A DNA stretch of 64,000 nt. Source: Acinetobacter sp. A47. Its GTDB lineage: Bacteria > Pseudomonadota > Gammaproteobacteria > Pseudomonadales > Moraxellaceae. The notes below the pieces were generated by a model, which was not told the origin of the DNA, made no database searches, and worked only from the letters and a program-made list of their open reading frames with translations. The position numbers and the translations under genes are program-made. Shown here in pieces: positions 18,972 through 28,697 of this stretch (position 1 is its first letter; each line of letters starts with the position of its first letter). Location of the stretch: assembly GCF_000805455.1 (NCBI RefSeq), contig NZ_JSUS01000071.1, forward strand, positions 372,001-436,000, given 5' to 3'.

Positions 18972-21578
18972 ATGAAAAAGCTATCCAGTTCTGGTATTGT
19001 TCGCCCATTTTTTTTGATCGTTATTATTATCTTAGTCTCACTTCCAATGGGATTTTATGGCATGTATCTCTATCTCGCGCCATCACTGCCAGATATGAGT
19101 TCATTAAAAAAAGCGCCTTTATTGAAACCATTGCAAGTCTATACGGCAGATAATAAGTTGATTGCGGAATATGGCGGGAAATTATCAATTCCTGTTAAGT
19201 ACGAGCAGATCCCCCCGACCTTCATCCATGGTTTTCTCGCTGCAGAAGACTCCTCCTTCTTTGAGCATAATGGCATCAGTTTTAAAGGCTTAGGGCGAGC
19301 TTTAACTGAATCTGTTACGGGTTCTGATGTCCAGACTGGGGGCTCGACCATTACCATGCAGGTTGCGAAAAACTATTATCTAAGTCCGGACCGGACGCTC
19401 AGACGTAAACTGACTGAAGTTTTTCTGGCAAGAAAGATTGAGCAAAACCTGACCAAACAGGAAATTCTGACGGCCTATGTCAACAAGATCTTCCTGGGTA
19501 AGAATGCTTACGGTATTGCAGCGGCAGCACGCATTTACTACAACAAGAACCTGAATGAGCTGACTACGGCACAAATGGCCATGATTGCCGGATTGCCAAA
19601 AGCACCATCAAAATATAACCCGGTCGTCAATCCGGACCGTGCGCTTGAGCGTCGCAACTGGATTTTAGGTCGTATGCTGCAACTGGGCTATATCAACCAG
19701 AACCAATATCAACAGGCCGTGGCAGAGCCGATCAACCTGAACATGGTCGACCGTTCGGTCAGCAATGTGTTTCCTTATGTTGGCGAAATGGTACGTTCCG
19801 AGCTGGTTGAGCATTTTGGCGAGCAGGCCATTGATTCAGGCTACAAGGTATATACCACCATTGACAGTAATCGTCAGCGCTATGCCGAACAGGCCATTCA
19901 GAACGGCCTGGAAGCCTATGACCGTCGACATGGCTGGCGTGGTCCGGAGGCGCATGACAAGCCGCTAAAACAGTTTATCGCCTATGCCAATACCTATCCG
20001 GCACAGGTCACCAAGGTCAACAGCAACTCGTTTGAGGCCTTGATGCAAGATGGTTCGACCGTGACCGTCAACTGGTCAGGCATGTCCTGGGTACGTCCAT
20101 ACCGCAATGCCAACAGTGTTGGCGGTGCTCCTTCCAATGCTTCACAAATTGTTAAAGTCAAAGATATCGTGCGTTTACGCCCCAATGAAGGCAAAACCGC
20201 ATGGTCACTGGTACAGGTACCAAAAGTACAGGGCCAGCTGATTGCGATTAATCCGAATGATGGTGCAATTGAAGCCGTTGTAGGCGGATATAATTTTTAC
20301 CAGTCTAAATTCAACCGTGCCTTACAGGGCTGGAGACAACCCGGCTCGACCATTAAACCTTTTGTGTATGCGCTGGCTCTAGAACGTGGCATGACCCCCT
20401 ACAGCATGGTGAATGACAGTCCGATTACCATCGGCAAGTGGTCACCAAGAAATGCCGATGGCCGTTACCTTGGCATGATCCCGTTACGTCGTGCACTGTA
20501 TTTGTCGCGTAACTCTGTTTCGGTGCGTTTACTGCAGAATGTCGGCATTGAGCGTACCCGCCAGCTGTTTATGGATTTCGGTTTGCAGGATGACCAGATT
20601 CCTCGCAACTATACCATTGCCCTCGGGACACCACAGGTATTGCCAGTACAAATGGCCACAGGCTACGCTACCTTTGCCAACGGTGGTTATCGTATCCAGC
20701 CTCACTTCATCACCCGCATTGAAGATGCATCAGGCAAAGTGATTTATGAAGCAAAACCTGAATATGCCTGCATTCCATGTATTAGCAGCCCAACCAAGGC
20801 TGCCGGGCAGCAAGATGCCGAAACAGCAAAAAAAGCAGATACCAAGGAAATCACCAATGCAACTTTAGATGAAGCAAATGCAGCATCTGAGGTGCAGATG
20901 ACAGCTGCCAATGCTGAACCGGCCAGCAAGCCAAATGGAGATTACCGTCAGGCACAACGTATTTTAAAATCAAGCTCGGCTTATGACATGGCAAATATCT
21001 TGCGTGATGTGATCCAGCATGGTACCGGACGTGCGGCGATGAAAATAGGTCGTGATGACCTGGGCGGTAAAACCGGAACCACCAATGATGCCAAAGATGC
21101 CTGGTTCGCCGGCTTCAATGGCAAACTTGTTGCTGTGGCCTGGGTCGGCTTTGACCAGCCACGCACGTTGGGACGTCGCGAATATGGGGGTGTTGCAGCC
21201 CTGCCGATCTGGACCAGCTTTATGGGTCAGTCTTTAAAAGACACACCATCGGCCTGGGTTCGTCTGGACAAGGAAGCTAAAGACCCGATTTCTCGCGACA
21301 AGTTACAGATCCAGCAAAGTGAAGACAAAAAAGAATATCGTGCTTCACCACCACTGGCTCGTCCACTGTACCGTCCGGCGCCACCGCCACCGGTACGTTC
21401 AACACAGAATGACTTCTCCGACCTGCCTGGTACACCCGCACCGGCCCCTGTCGAAGAGCGCCCGATTGTTCCGGCCAAAAAGCAGCCTCCGGCAATGGGC
21501 TCAAATCATCCGACACCTGCCCCAGCGCCTCAAAAAGAGCGTGACGGGATTGAGAATCTGATTAACCAGATTCAATAA
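18972..21578 (+). CDS. ponA: Penicillin-binding protein 1A
   Basis: An 868-residue bifunctional peptidoglycan synthase. There is one N-terminal membrane helix (residues 10-35). The glycosyltransferase domain carries the catalytic Glu in AAEDSSFFEHNG (about residue 91) and the GGSTITMQVAKN and RKLTEVFLARKIE motifs. The transpeptidase domain has the SxxK serine in GSTIKPF (about residue 460), SRNS (SxN) near residue 517 and KTGTT near residue 700. An Ala/Glu/Lys-rich insert lies before the last motif, and the C-terminal 80 residues are Pro-rich and low-complexity. It is divergent from pilM and converges on rlmA with a shared terminator. Confidence 0.96.
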   Translation: MKKLSSSGIVRPFFLIVIIILVSLPMGFYGMYLYLAPSLPDMSSLKKAPLLKPLQVYTADNKLIAEYGGKLSIPVKYEQIPPTFIHGFLAAEDSSFFEHNGISFKGLGRALTESVTGSDVQTGGSTITMQVAKNYYLSPDRTLRRKLTEVFLARKIEQNLTKQEILTAYVNKIFLGKNAYGIAAAARIYYNKNLNELTTAQMAMIAGLPKAPSKYNPVVNPDRALERRNWILGRMLQLGYINQNQYQQAVAEPINLNMVDRSVSNVFPYVGEMVRSELVEHFGEQAIDSGYKVYTTIDSNRQRYAEQAIQNGLEAYDRRHGWRGPEAHDKPLKQFIAYANTYPAQVTKVNSNSFEALMQDGSTVTVNWSGMSWVRPYRNANSVGGAPSNASQIVKVKDIVRLRPNEGKTAWSLVQVPKVQGQLIAINPNDGAIEAVVGGYNFYQSKFNRALQGWRQPGSTIKPFVYALALERGMTPYSMVNDSPITIGKWSPRNADGRYLGMIPLRRALYLSRNSVSVRLLQNVGIERTRQLFMDFGLQDDQIPRNYTIALGTPQVLPVQMATGYATFANGGYRIQPHFITRIEDASGKVIYEAKPEYACIPCISSPTKAAGQQDAETAKKADTKEITNATLDEANAASEVQMTAANAEPASKPNGDYRQAQRILKSSSAYDMANILRDVIQHGTGRAAMKIGRDDLGGKTGTTNDAKDAWFAGFNGKLVAVAWVGFDQPRTLGRREYGGVAALPIWTSFMGQSLKDTPSAWVRLDKEAKDPISRDKLQIQQSEDKKEYRASPPLARPLYRPAPPPPVRSTQNDFSDLPGTPAPAPVEERPIVPAKKQPPAMGSNHPTPAPAPQKERDGIENLINQIQ

Positions 21579-21586
21579 GCAAAAAA

Positions 21587-21612
21587 AGAAGCCATCAGAT
21601 TGATGGCTTCTT
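21587..21612. terminator. Bidirectional terminator between ponA and rlmA
   Basis: AAGAAGCCATCA pairs with TGATGGCTTCTT across a 3-base loop, with A-runs on the left and T-runs on the right, so it can end transcripts from both directions. Confidence 0.85.
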
Positions 21613-22413
21613 TTTTTGCTTGAATAAATAAATTTGAAAGGCTGCTGTCACTGTAAATTGTGGGGCCAGCTCCAGTCGTTTTCGCCGTTCCGGATTGGCC
21701 TTATACGCATATGGCGTCATGGCAATCAGGTTTTTTAAAGCCTGCTGATCCAGTGACAGGGTACTTTCTACCACCTGTTCCTGCACAAGCTCGAAGCGGG
21801 ATGCCAGTTGCGCTACAAACTTCTGGGGTTCATGCAGGTTCACCTGTTCAAACAGGGCCTCACGTAAATCGTATAGATGCCGTGGTGCAGGTGTCACCAC
21901 GATCAGGTGTCCATCCTGTTGCAGTACCCGCATGATTTCCTCTTGAGGAATGGGGCTAAACAGACTGGTACACAGATCAATCGACTGGTCCTGAACAGGC
22001 AAGGTCGCCCCGGTCCCCACCACCCAGGTCACTTTTGAGTTAAGCCTGGCTGCCCGCTGTACTGCCGTCTTGGCAATATCGACCCCGATACACTGCTCTG
22101 TATGAGCCTGCATGGCACTGGTGTAATAACCTTCGCCACAACCAATATCCAATACCGCTTTCGGCTTGAGTTGTTGTAAAAGACTCACAACCGCCTGTTG
22201 TAAAGGCTGATAAAAGCCGGCTTGCAAAAACTCGCGACGCGCCAGCACAGACTCCGGTGTATCGCCCGGTGACTTGCTATGTTTATGCTGCACCACATGT
22301 AAATTGACATAGCCCTGTTTTGCGACATCATAATGGTGTCCATGCTCACAACGCCATGAGTTCTCCACCAAATTCAATGATTGGCGACAAACAGGACACA
22401 TCAACAAACTCAT
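21595..22413 (-). CDS. rlmA: 23S rRNA (guanine-N1)-methyltransferase RlmA
   Basis: A 272-residue SAM-dependent methyltransferase acting on G745 of 23S rRNA. The N-terminal zinc finger has Cys6, Cys9, Cys23 and His27 (MCPVCRQS and RCEHGHHYD), followed by the family signature QGYVNLH. The Rossmann SAM motif is VLDIGCGEGYYT near residue 90, and LFSPIPQEEIMRVL is the conserved post-motif region. The stop codon lies inside the shared terminator stem. It converges with ponA. Confidence 0.9.
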   Translation of the reverse strand: MSLLMCPVCRQSLNLVENSWRCEHGHHYDVAKQGYVNLHVVQHKHSKSPGDTPESVLARREFLQAGFYQPLQQAVVSLLQQLKPKAVLDIGCGEGYYTSAMQAHTEQCIGVDIAKTAVQRAARLNSKVTWVVGTGATLPVQDQSIDLCTSLFSPIPQEEIMRVLQQDGHLIVVTPAPRHLYDLREALFEQVNLHEPQKFVAQLASRFELVQEQVVESTLSLDQQALKNLIAMTPYAYKANPERRKRLELAPQFTVTAAFQIYLFKQKKKPSI

Positions 22414-22435
22414 CTATTTTCTCCAGACATAAAAA

Positions 22436-22455
22436 AAGCTGGTCAACACCAGCTT
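22436..22455 (-). terminator. Terminator at the end of the cell-wall cluster
   Basis: On the minus strand AAGCTGGT pairs with ACCAGCTT across GTTG and is followed by seven T. It ends the rsmH to mraY operon before rlmA. Confidence 0.8.
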
Positions 22456-22472
22456 CTTTCTTGAATCTTGGT

Positions 22473-23591
22473 TTAACGTAATTTTAAGGTCATTAAGCCT
22501 AACACGACCAGGAAGATCGTGATAATCCAGAAACGGATGACCACCTGGGTTTCTTTCCAGCCCTGCTTTTCATAATGGTGATGCAAAGGCGCCATCAGGA
22601 ACACACGCTTGTTACGCATCCGCAATGACCCGATCTGCAAGAACACAGAAATGGCTTCCATCACAAAGACACCGCCCATAATCGCAAATACGATTTCCTG
22701 ACGCACCATCACCGCAATGGTACCGAGCATCGCACCAAGTGCCAAGGCCCCCACATCACCCATAAAGACTTGTGCCGGATGCGCATTGTACCAGAGGAAA
22801 GCCAGACCGGCACCGACCATTGCCGAACAGATCACCACCAGCTCAGAGGTATATTTGACATAAGGAATATGCAGATATTCGGCAAAACGGATATCACCCG
22901 ATAAATAAGCAAATACCCCAAGGCCAGCGGCCACCATGACAATCGGCATAATCGCCAGACCATCAAGACCATCGGTCAGGTTCACTGCATTCGATGCGCC
23001 GTTAATCACCAGATAAGTAAAGACAATAAAGGCCAGACCTAACGGAACCACAGACAATGGAATCGAGAGATTCTTAAAGAACGGAATCAGCAGATCCAGC
23101 ATATTTGCAGTATGTTCTGCGCTATCTTGCTGTTTGGCAATCACATATAACGCAATACCAGCCCCTAGAGATGCCACCGAAGTCCAGAAAAACTTCTTAC
23201 GTGCAGGTAAACCGGCATTGTCTTTATAACGCACCTTGATCCAGTCATCGGCCCAGCCCACAGCCCCAAACACCACCATCACGCCGAGCACAATCCAGAC
23301 GTAAGGATTGGACAAATCTGCCCAGAGTAGCGTACTGATCCCGATAGAGAGCAGGATGAGAATCCCCCCCATGGTTGGGGTTCCCATTTTTTTGGCATGG
23401 TTTTCCGGTGCAAAAGAGCTTACTGCCTGACCATATTTTAATGCTTGTAATTTACGAATCATGACCGGGCCTAATGCCAGTCCGATTGTCAGGGCAGTCA
23501 GCAAGCTCAACAAAGAGCGTAATGTTAAATAACGAACAACCTGAAACGAACTGTTATAGTCCGCCAGTTGCTCAAATAACCATAACAACAT
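22473..23591 (-). CDS. mraY: Phospho-MurNAc-pentapeptide transferase MraY
   Basis: A 372-residue polytopic enzyme that makes lipid I from UDP-MurNAc-pentapeptide and undecaprenyl phosphate. Visible are about ten hydrophobic segments, the Asp-rich loop [28 protein letters not shown] and the histidine motif [15 protein letters not shown]. Its start directly follows the murF stop, implying coupled translation. It is the last gene of the cluster here; murD, ftsW and murG do not follow, as in other Acinetobacter where the dcw genes are split. Confidence 0.97.
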   Translation of the reverse strand: MLLWLFEQLADYNSSFQVVRYLTLRSLLSLLTALTIGLALGPVMIRKLQALKYGQAVSSFAPENHAKKMGTPTMGGILILLSIGISTLLWADLSNPYVWIVLGVMVVFGAVGWADDWIKVRYKDNAGLPARKKFFWTSVASLGAGIALYVIAKQQDSAEHTANMLDLLIPFFKNLSIPLSVVPLGLAFIVFTYLVINGASNAVNLTDGLDGLAIMPIVMVAAGLGVFAYLSGDIRFAEYLHIPYVKYTSELVVICSAMVGAGLAFLWYNAHPAQVFMGDVGALALGAMLGTIAVMVRQEIVFAIMGGVFVMEAISVFLQIGSLRMRNKRVFLMAPLHHHYEKQGWKETQVVIRFWIITIFLVVLGLMTLKLR

Positions 23592-24989
23592 TTAAATTTT
23601 CTCCATCAAGTCAGCCATCAACGTTTCCATATGGGTATAACGAGACCCTTTGAACAGGAAACTCATTGACTGGGGTTGATGTGTTTGGACTAAATTAATT
23701 AAAAACGGCAACGCCTCAGCCTGGGTAGCAAAGGCATGTAATTTTTCCGAATGGGAGGCACCCTGCTGTGCTGCGGTTGCAAACTCGCCGACCACCACCA
23801 GTTTTTCCAGCGGCAAGGCCGACAGGTCACGCCCAAGGTCATGATGTTCTTGCCAGCTGCTGTCACCTAACTCACCAATATCGCCCATCACCATGACTTT
23901 CAGACCTTGTTGCTGGAGCAGAACCTGTGCTGCTGCACGCATGGAAGTCGGATTGGCATTGTAGGTATCGTCAATAAACAGGTGCTGCTGATGCTGAATA
24001 AAGTTCAGACGACCTTTGGCACCTTGGGCTTGTTCCAGGCCTTCAACAATATCGTCCAGTGCAATACCGATGGCCAGGGCAAAGGCAGTGGCTGCCGTGG
24101 CGTTCTGTACATTATGCGCGCCAGCAAATGGCAAGTTCACGGAGCGGACACCTTGCGGGGTATGCAAGTCAAACTGTGCCGATTGAGGATGAAGCTGGAT
24201 ATCGGTCGCAAAAATATCCCCGCCTTCACCAAAGCTCAGTATGTGGTGAGGCTGGGCATGATCACGAATGGTGACTGCAAAATCATCCTGCGCTGGCACG
24301 ATCGCAGTACCTTGCGGCAAAATATGGGCATAGATTTCCGATTTGGCACGGCAAATACCTTCACGACCACCAAACTCGCCCAGATGCGCTGTACCGATAT
24401 TCAAGATACCCGCGACATGCGGCTGCACCAGATTTGAGGTGTAATCAATTTCACCCTGATGGCTGGCTCCTAGCTCCATCACGGCATAGTGGTGTTCCCG
24501 ACGCAGTTCCAGCAACATCATCGGCACACCCAGATCATTATTCAGGTTGCCACGGGTAATCAGGGTCGGTGCCAAACGCGACAAAATACTGCCCAGCATT
24601 TCCTTGGTCGTGGTTTTACCGCTACTGCCCGTCAGGGCAATCACTTTCAGCTGCGGGTTCTGCTGACGGCGATAGGCTCCCAGATGCCCCAACGCCAGAC
24701 GTGTGTCTTTTACAACAAGCTGGGCAATGTTGGCATCGACCGGCCGCTCTACAATGGCAAGCTGACAGCCCTGAGCAGCGACTTGCGCGACAAAATCGTG
24801 GGCGTCAAAACGCTCGCCTTTTAAAGCCAGAAAGGCATCTCCCATCTCAGCATGACGTGAATCGGTCAGGATACGCTTGATTTCACCCTGCGCTATATTG
24901 TGCTGGTACCACTCCCCTTGGGTGGCCTGTTGTAATTGTTCTGCTGTCCACGCTTCTAATGGAACAGTACTGGTTGTTGAGGTATGCAT
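23592..24989 (-). CDS. murF: UDP-MurNAc-tripeptide D-Ala-D-Ala ligase
   Basis: A 465-residue Mur ligase that adds D-alanyl-D-alanine to the UDP-MurNAc tripeptide. The ATP-binding P-loop is TGSSGKTTTKEML near residue 122; further Mur motifs are NLNNDLGVP, ELGASHQGEI, NAQNATAA-like HNVQNATAATAFAL and DDTYNANPTSM. It lies between murE and mraY on one transcript, with the stop next to the mraY start. Confidence 0.97.
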   Translation of the reverse strand: MHTSTTSTVPLEAWTAEQLQQATQGEWYQHNIAQGEIKRILTDSRHAEMGDAFLALKGERFDAHDFVAQVAAQGCQLAIVERPVDANIAQLVVKDTRLALGHLGAYRRQQNPQLKVIALTGSSGKTTTKEMLGSILSRLAPTLITRGNLNNDLGVPMMLLELRREHHYAVMELGASHQGEIDYTSNLVQPHVAGILNIGTAHLGEFGGREGICRAKSEIYAHILPQGTAIVPAQDDFAVTIRDHAQPHHILSFGEGGDIFATDIQLHPQSAQFDLHTPQGVRSVNLPFAGAHNVQNATAATAFALAIGIALDDIVEGLEQAQGAKGRLNFIQHQQHLFIDDTYNANPTSMRAAAQVLLQQQGLKVMVMGDIGELGDSSWQEHHDLGRDLSALPLEKLVVVGEFATAAQQGASHSEKLHAFATQAEALPFLINLVQTHQPQSMSFLFKGSRYTHMETLMADLMEKI

Positions 24990-25012
24990 GGTTTTTTATT
25001 TACCTTTTCACT

Positions 25013-26512
25013 CTATTGCGCAGGATAAGCAGAATGTACAGAATGCGACTGGGCAGCAATGGCTGACTGCACTTCAACCACATCATCAAACCAGTGACGG
25101 ACACCGTCGATTTCCTGATAGTTTTCATGGCCTTTGCCTGCAATCACCACGATATCACCCGGCTGGGCCTGTGCTACGGCAAATTTAATCGCTTCACGGC
25201 GGTCATGGATTTCGTGCATTTCATGGGCCGTAAAATCAATACCCTGCTTCATATCAGTAAAGATCTGTTCAGGGTTTTCAGTTCGCGGATTGTCCGAGGT
25301 CAGCAAGACCGGATTGGCATGGTCCAGTGCTGCCTGTGTCATGAGTGGACGTTTGCCACGGTCGCGGTCCCCACCACAACCAAACACCGCCCAGAGCTTT
25401 CCGGTCACATGGCGCTTCAAGGTGGTCAATACCTGTACCAGCGCATCAGGAGTATGTGCATAATCCACCACAAATAGACGCTCGCCATCCTGAATCACCT
25501 GCATACGCCCGGGTGCACCCTGTAGCTGTGGCACAAAACGCACCAGATCTGCCAGGGCAAAACCTGCCGATTCGGCAGCAATCAGGCTGGCCAGCAAGTT
25601 CTCCACATTAAAATGCCCCAGCAGCGGGCTCTGTACCGGATATTGTCCGGTTGGCGCCATCAGGGTAAAACTTGCTCCGCTTAAACGGTACTGCAAGTCG
25701 GCAATATGATAATCCGCGGTCTTTTGTGTCAAAGAATAGGTCAGGATTTCAGGTTGAGAGGGATTGGCTCTGGCGGCATCCAGCATGATCGGGGCATGCG
25801 CGTCATCCAGATTTATCACTACTGTTTTCAGGCTGGCAAATTTGAAAAGTAGTGCTTTTGCTTCAGCATAGGCTTGCAGCGTACCGTGATAATCCAGATG
25901 ATCACGGCTTAAATTACTATACACGGCGATTTCAAGCGCACAGCCATTCAGACGCCCTTGCTCCAGACCATGTGAACTGGCTTCCAGTGCGACAAAACCC
26001 GCACCTTGCTTGGCATAAGCATGCAGCGCATGTTGCAATTGCAAGGCATCTAGCGTGGTATGCGTTGACGGGGTCAAGTTGGGCAGAATCCCGTTGCCGG
26101 TGGTGCCCATCACGGCACAGCCCTGACCTTGTGAACTAATCAGCTCGGCAATCAGGCGAGAAATGGTGGTTTTGCCATTGGTTCCGGTCACTGCAATGCC
26201 ACGCAACGGCTGCACCGGATCAACGGCCTGCAAATACTGCTTTTGCCATTCGCCCATGTGATAGCGCACTTGCGGACAGACCCATTCACTGGCCAGCCCC
26301 AAAGCCGTTTCACTAATCACCGCCAATGCTCCTGCATCCAGCGCATTCTGGGCAAACTGGCGTGTTTTTTCTGGCTGACTATAACTGCTCAGGGCAATAA
26401 AGATTTGCCCCGGTCCTACCTTACGGCTGTCCAGACTAAACCCCTGAAAAGGTTGGGTATACCAAGCCGCATCTATGCTGATCGGATGTATCTGCTGAAA
26501 ACTAATCGACAT
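25013..26512 (-). CDS. murE: UDP-MurNAc-tripeptide synthetase (meso-DAP adding)
   Basis: A 499-residue Mur ligase that adds the third amino acid to UDP-MurNAc-L-Ala-D-Glu. The P-loop is VTGTNGKTTISRL near residue 110, with ALEASSHGLEQGRL and YAHTPDAL motifs. The SDNPRTENP segment matches the DNPR motif specific for meso-diaminopimelate, as expected for a Gram-negative wall. It lies about 7 bases after ftsI in the same operon. Confidence 0.97.
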   Translation of the reverse strand: MSISFQQIHPISIDAAWYTQPFQGFSLDSRKVGPGQIFIALSSYSQPEKTRQFAQNALDAGALAVISETALGLASEWVCPQVRYHMGEWQKQYLQAVDPVQPLRGIAVTGTNGKTTISRLIAELISSQGQGCAVMGTTGNGILPNLTPSTHTTLDALQLQHALHAYAKQGAGFVALEASSHGLEQGRLNGCALEIAVYSNLSRDHLDYHGTLQAYAEAKALLFKFASLKTVVINLDDAHAPIMLDAARANPSQPEILTYSLTQKTADYHIADLQYRLSGASFTLMAPTGQYPVQSPLLGHFNVENLLASLIAAESAGFALADLVRFVPQLQGAPGRMQVIQDGERLFVVDYAHTPDALVQVLTTLKRHVTGKLWAVFGCGGDRDRGKRPLMTQAALDHANPVLLTSDNPRTENPEQIFTDMKQGIDFTAHEMHEIHDRREAIKFAVAQAQPGDIVVIAGKGHENYQEIDGVRHWFDDVVEVQSAIAAQSHSVHSAYPAQ

Positions 26513-26519
26513 AATCTAC

Positions 26520-28349
26520 CTACGGATTGGACTTTATAGAAGTATCAAGTGGTTTATCTAATGGGACATTGAGCAGGCGTAAAGATTCCTGCATGATGCG
26601 TGCAAACACGGGAGCGGCAACCAGACCGCCGTAATAGCGGCCTTGCGGGTTTTCCACCACGACAATGACTGCCAGACGCGGATCGCTGATCGGTGCAACC
26701 CCGGCAAACAGGGCACGGTATTCACTGTTGGAGTAGCCTTTACGGTCGGCACGCAGTTTATGTGCCGTCCCGGTTTTACCACCCACACGATAACCCGGAA
26801 TCACCGCCTGCTTGGCTGTACCGCCCGGCATGGTCACCTGCTCAAGCATGTTCAATACCTGATCGGCAATTTTAGGGGCCAGCACTTGCGTACCTTCTGG
26901 TGCCTTGTCCAGCTTGCGCAGGCTTAATGGCATTTGCACACCATGATTGGCCAACATGGCATAACCTTGCGCCACCTGTAAAATGGTCGCATTCAGGCCA
27001 TAACCATAGGCCATGGTTCCCAGCTGGGACGGGTTCAGCTTGTTGCCTGAATAAAGCAGGCCCGCACTTTCACCCGGGAATTTGACGGCTGAACGATGTC
27101 CAAAGCCGGCCCGTCTAAAGAATGATGGAACCGTATCCTTCGGTAGAGACAAGGCAATCTTGGCTGAACCGACGTTTGACGATTTGATAATCACACCAGA
27201 AACCGTCAGGGCGCCATAGTTATGCGTATCACGGATAGTATGCCAGCCTAAACGCATTGAACCCGGTGAGGTATTGACGATGGTATTCGGGGTATATTTC
27301 CCGCTCTCCAACGCCGCAGCGATTGTAAACGGTTTCATGGTCGAGCCAGGCTCAAACATGTCAATCGCCCCGCGGTTACGCATGGCATCCTTGTTGTTTA
27401 ACCCATTCTTGTCATTCGGGTTATATGATGGCCAACTGGTCATCGCCAGGATTTCACCGGTCTTGACATCGACTGCAATCGCGGTAGCCGAACGAGCGTT
27501 ATTGGCAACACCCGCTGCGGTCAGTTCACGATACATGATATATTGCAGACGCGAGTCGATACTCAGGGTAATATTTTCACCTGACTCAACTTCTTTGATG
27601 ACTTCAGAAACCTTAAGACGGTTACCTTTTTTATCCCGGATGATTTTTTGTTCGCCATCGACACCGGACAACTGTTTATTCAGTTGCATTTCCAGACCTT
27701 CGATGCCCACCCCTTCACTATTGGTCAGACCGATAATCTGTGCATTGGGCTGAGGTTGCGGATAGTAACGCTTATAACTTTTCTCGGCGTACACTCCCTG
27801 AAAGTTACGCTTGATAATCAGGTCAGCCTGTTGTGGCGGGATTTCTTTTTGTAATACCAGATAACGTGAACGCGGACGGGCCTGCATCTGTTTCTTCAAA
27901 TCTGCACGGTCAACACCGACTGCATCGGCCAGTTCATCCAGATTCAGGTTTTTATCAGGCAACTGGCGTTTTAGTTTCCGGTTATTCGGGTCTTTTTTCA
28001 GTTCAGCAGTAATTTCGTCATACTGCTGTTTGGTTTCCCAGTAATCTCTCGGGTCGATCACGATTTTCATGATCGGGGTACTAATTGCCAAAGGCACGCC
28101 ATGACGGTCACTGATCACGCCACGCATGGCCTCCAGACGTTCGGTACGCAAAATATTGGCATTGGCCTTATTCTGTAAAAAGTCCTTATTGACCACCTGG
28201 ACATAAAAAGCACGCGCAACCAATACAACAAAGCAAAGGAGTACCGTGCCCCAAAGCAAATAAAATCGCCACATGTCCAAAGCGAGGGTGGGTCTTTCAG
28301 AAATTGACTGCTGTTTTTTTCGTATTGGTTTACTTCGCTTATCTGCCAT
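26520..28349 (-). CDS. ftsI: Division transpeptidase, penicillin-binding protein 3
   Basis: A 609-residue class B PBP that cross-links septal peptidoglycan. It has one N-terminal membrane helix (FYLLWGTVLLCFVVLVARAFYVQ) and a pedestal domain with RGVISDRHGVPLAIS. The transpeptidase domain has SxxK in GSTMKPF (about residue 335), SxN in KSSNVG (about residue 390) and KTGTAHK near residue 530. It follows ftsL by about 10 bases. This protein is the main beta-lactam target in the genus; no resistance substitution is claimed. Confidence 0.97.
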   Translation of the reverse strand: MADKRSKPIRKKQQSISERPTLALDMWRFYLLWGTVLLCFVVLVARAFYVQVVNKDFLQNKANANILRTERLEAMRGVISDRHGVPLAISTPIMKIVIDPRDYWETKQQYDEITAELKKDPNNRKLKRQLPDKNLNLDELADAVGVDRADLKKQMQARPRSRYLVLQKEIPPQQADLIIKRNFQGVYAEKSYKRYYPQPQPNAQIIGLTNSEGVGIEGLEMQLNKQLSGVDGEQKIIRDKKGNRLKVSEVIKEVESGENITLSIDSRLQYIMYRELTAAGVANNARSATAIAVDVKTGEILAMTSWPSYNPNDKNGLNNKDAMRNRGAIDMFEPGSTMKPFTIAAALESGKYTPNTIVNTSPGSMRLGWHTIRDTHNYGALTVSGVIIKSSNVGSAKIALSLPKDTVPSFFRRAGFGHRSAVKFPGESAGLLYSGNKLNPSQLGTMAYGYGLNATILQVAQGYAMLANHGVQMPLSLRKLDKAPEGTQVLAPKIADQVLNMLEQVTMPGGTAKQAVIPGYRVGGKTGTAHKLRADRKGYSNSEYRALFAGVAPISDPRLAVIVVVENPQGRYYGGLVAAPVFARIMQESLRLLNVPLDKPLDTSIKSNP

Positions 28350-28359
28350 ACAGCATGCC

Positions 28360-28695
28360 TTATTTATCTTGCTTTGAAGTCATAGGTAAAGAAATCACTA
28401 CAGTTTGTGTAGCGGGTGGTGAGAACATACGTAGTTGTGTCACGGCCCGAGAACCAATCTGCGCAGTGGCGCCGAAAGTCTGCTGCTCGATCAGCAGGCG
28501 TCCCCACTCGGCATTCAGATCATCCCTTTCGCGCATATAGGCACTCAAGTCACGATAATCATGACGATATTCAAAGACCTGAAATACCACCATCATTGCA
28601 CTGGTAAATACCAAGGCAACCAGCACAGCATAAACAACAACTTTTTTCAGTCCTTTCTTGCTGCTAGGTAAAACATCATCATTTTTGTTGTTCAT
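28360..28695 (-). CDS. ftsL: Cell division protein FtsL
   Basis: A 111-residue bitopic protein with a short cytoplasmic tail, one membrane helix (VVVYAVLVALVFTSAMMVVFQVFEY) and a periplasmic leucine-zipper-like coiled coil (DYRDLSAYMRERDDLNAEWGRLLIEQ). It works with FtsB and FtsQ to control FtsWI. I chose the ATG two bases after the rsmH stop because AAAGG lies just before it; longer frames overlap rsmH. Sequence conservation of FtsL is always low, so the assignment rests on topology and on its place between rsmH and ftsI. Confidence 0.93.
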   Translation of the reverse strand: MNNKNDDVLPSSKKGLKKVVVYAVLVALVFTSAMMVVFQVFEYRHDYRDLSAYMRERDDLNAEWGRLLIEQQTFGATAQIGSRAVTQLRMFSPPATQTVVISLPMTSKQDK

Positions 28696-28697
28696 GA

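Noticed and set aside
23907..24437. A 176-codon plus-strand frame inside murF
   Set aside because: Antisense shadow of murF; His/Gln/Arg-rich random-like sequence and no start signals.
27274..27753. A 159-codon plus-strand frame inside ftsI
   Set aside because: Antisense shadow of ftsI with no recognisable domain or ribosome site.
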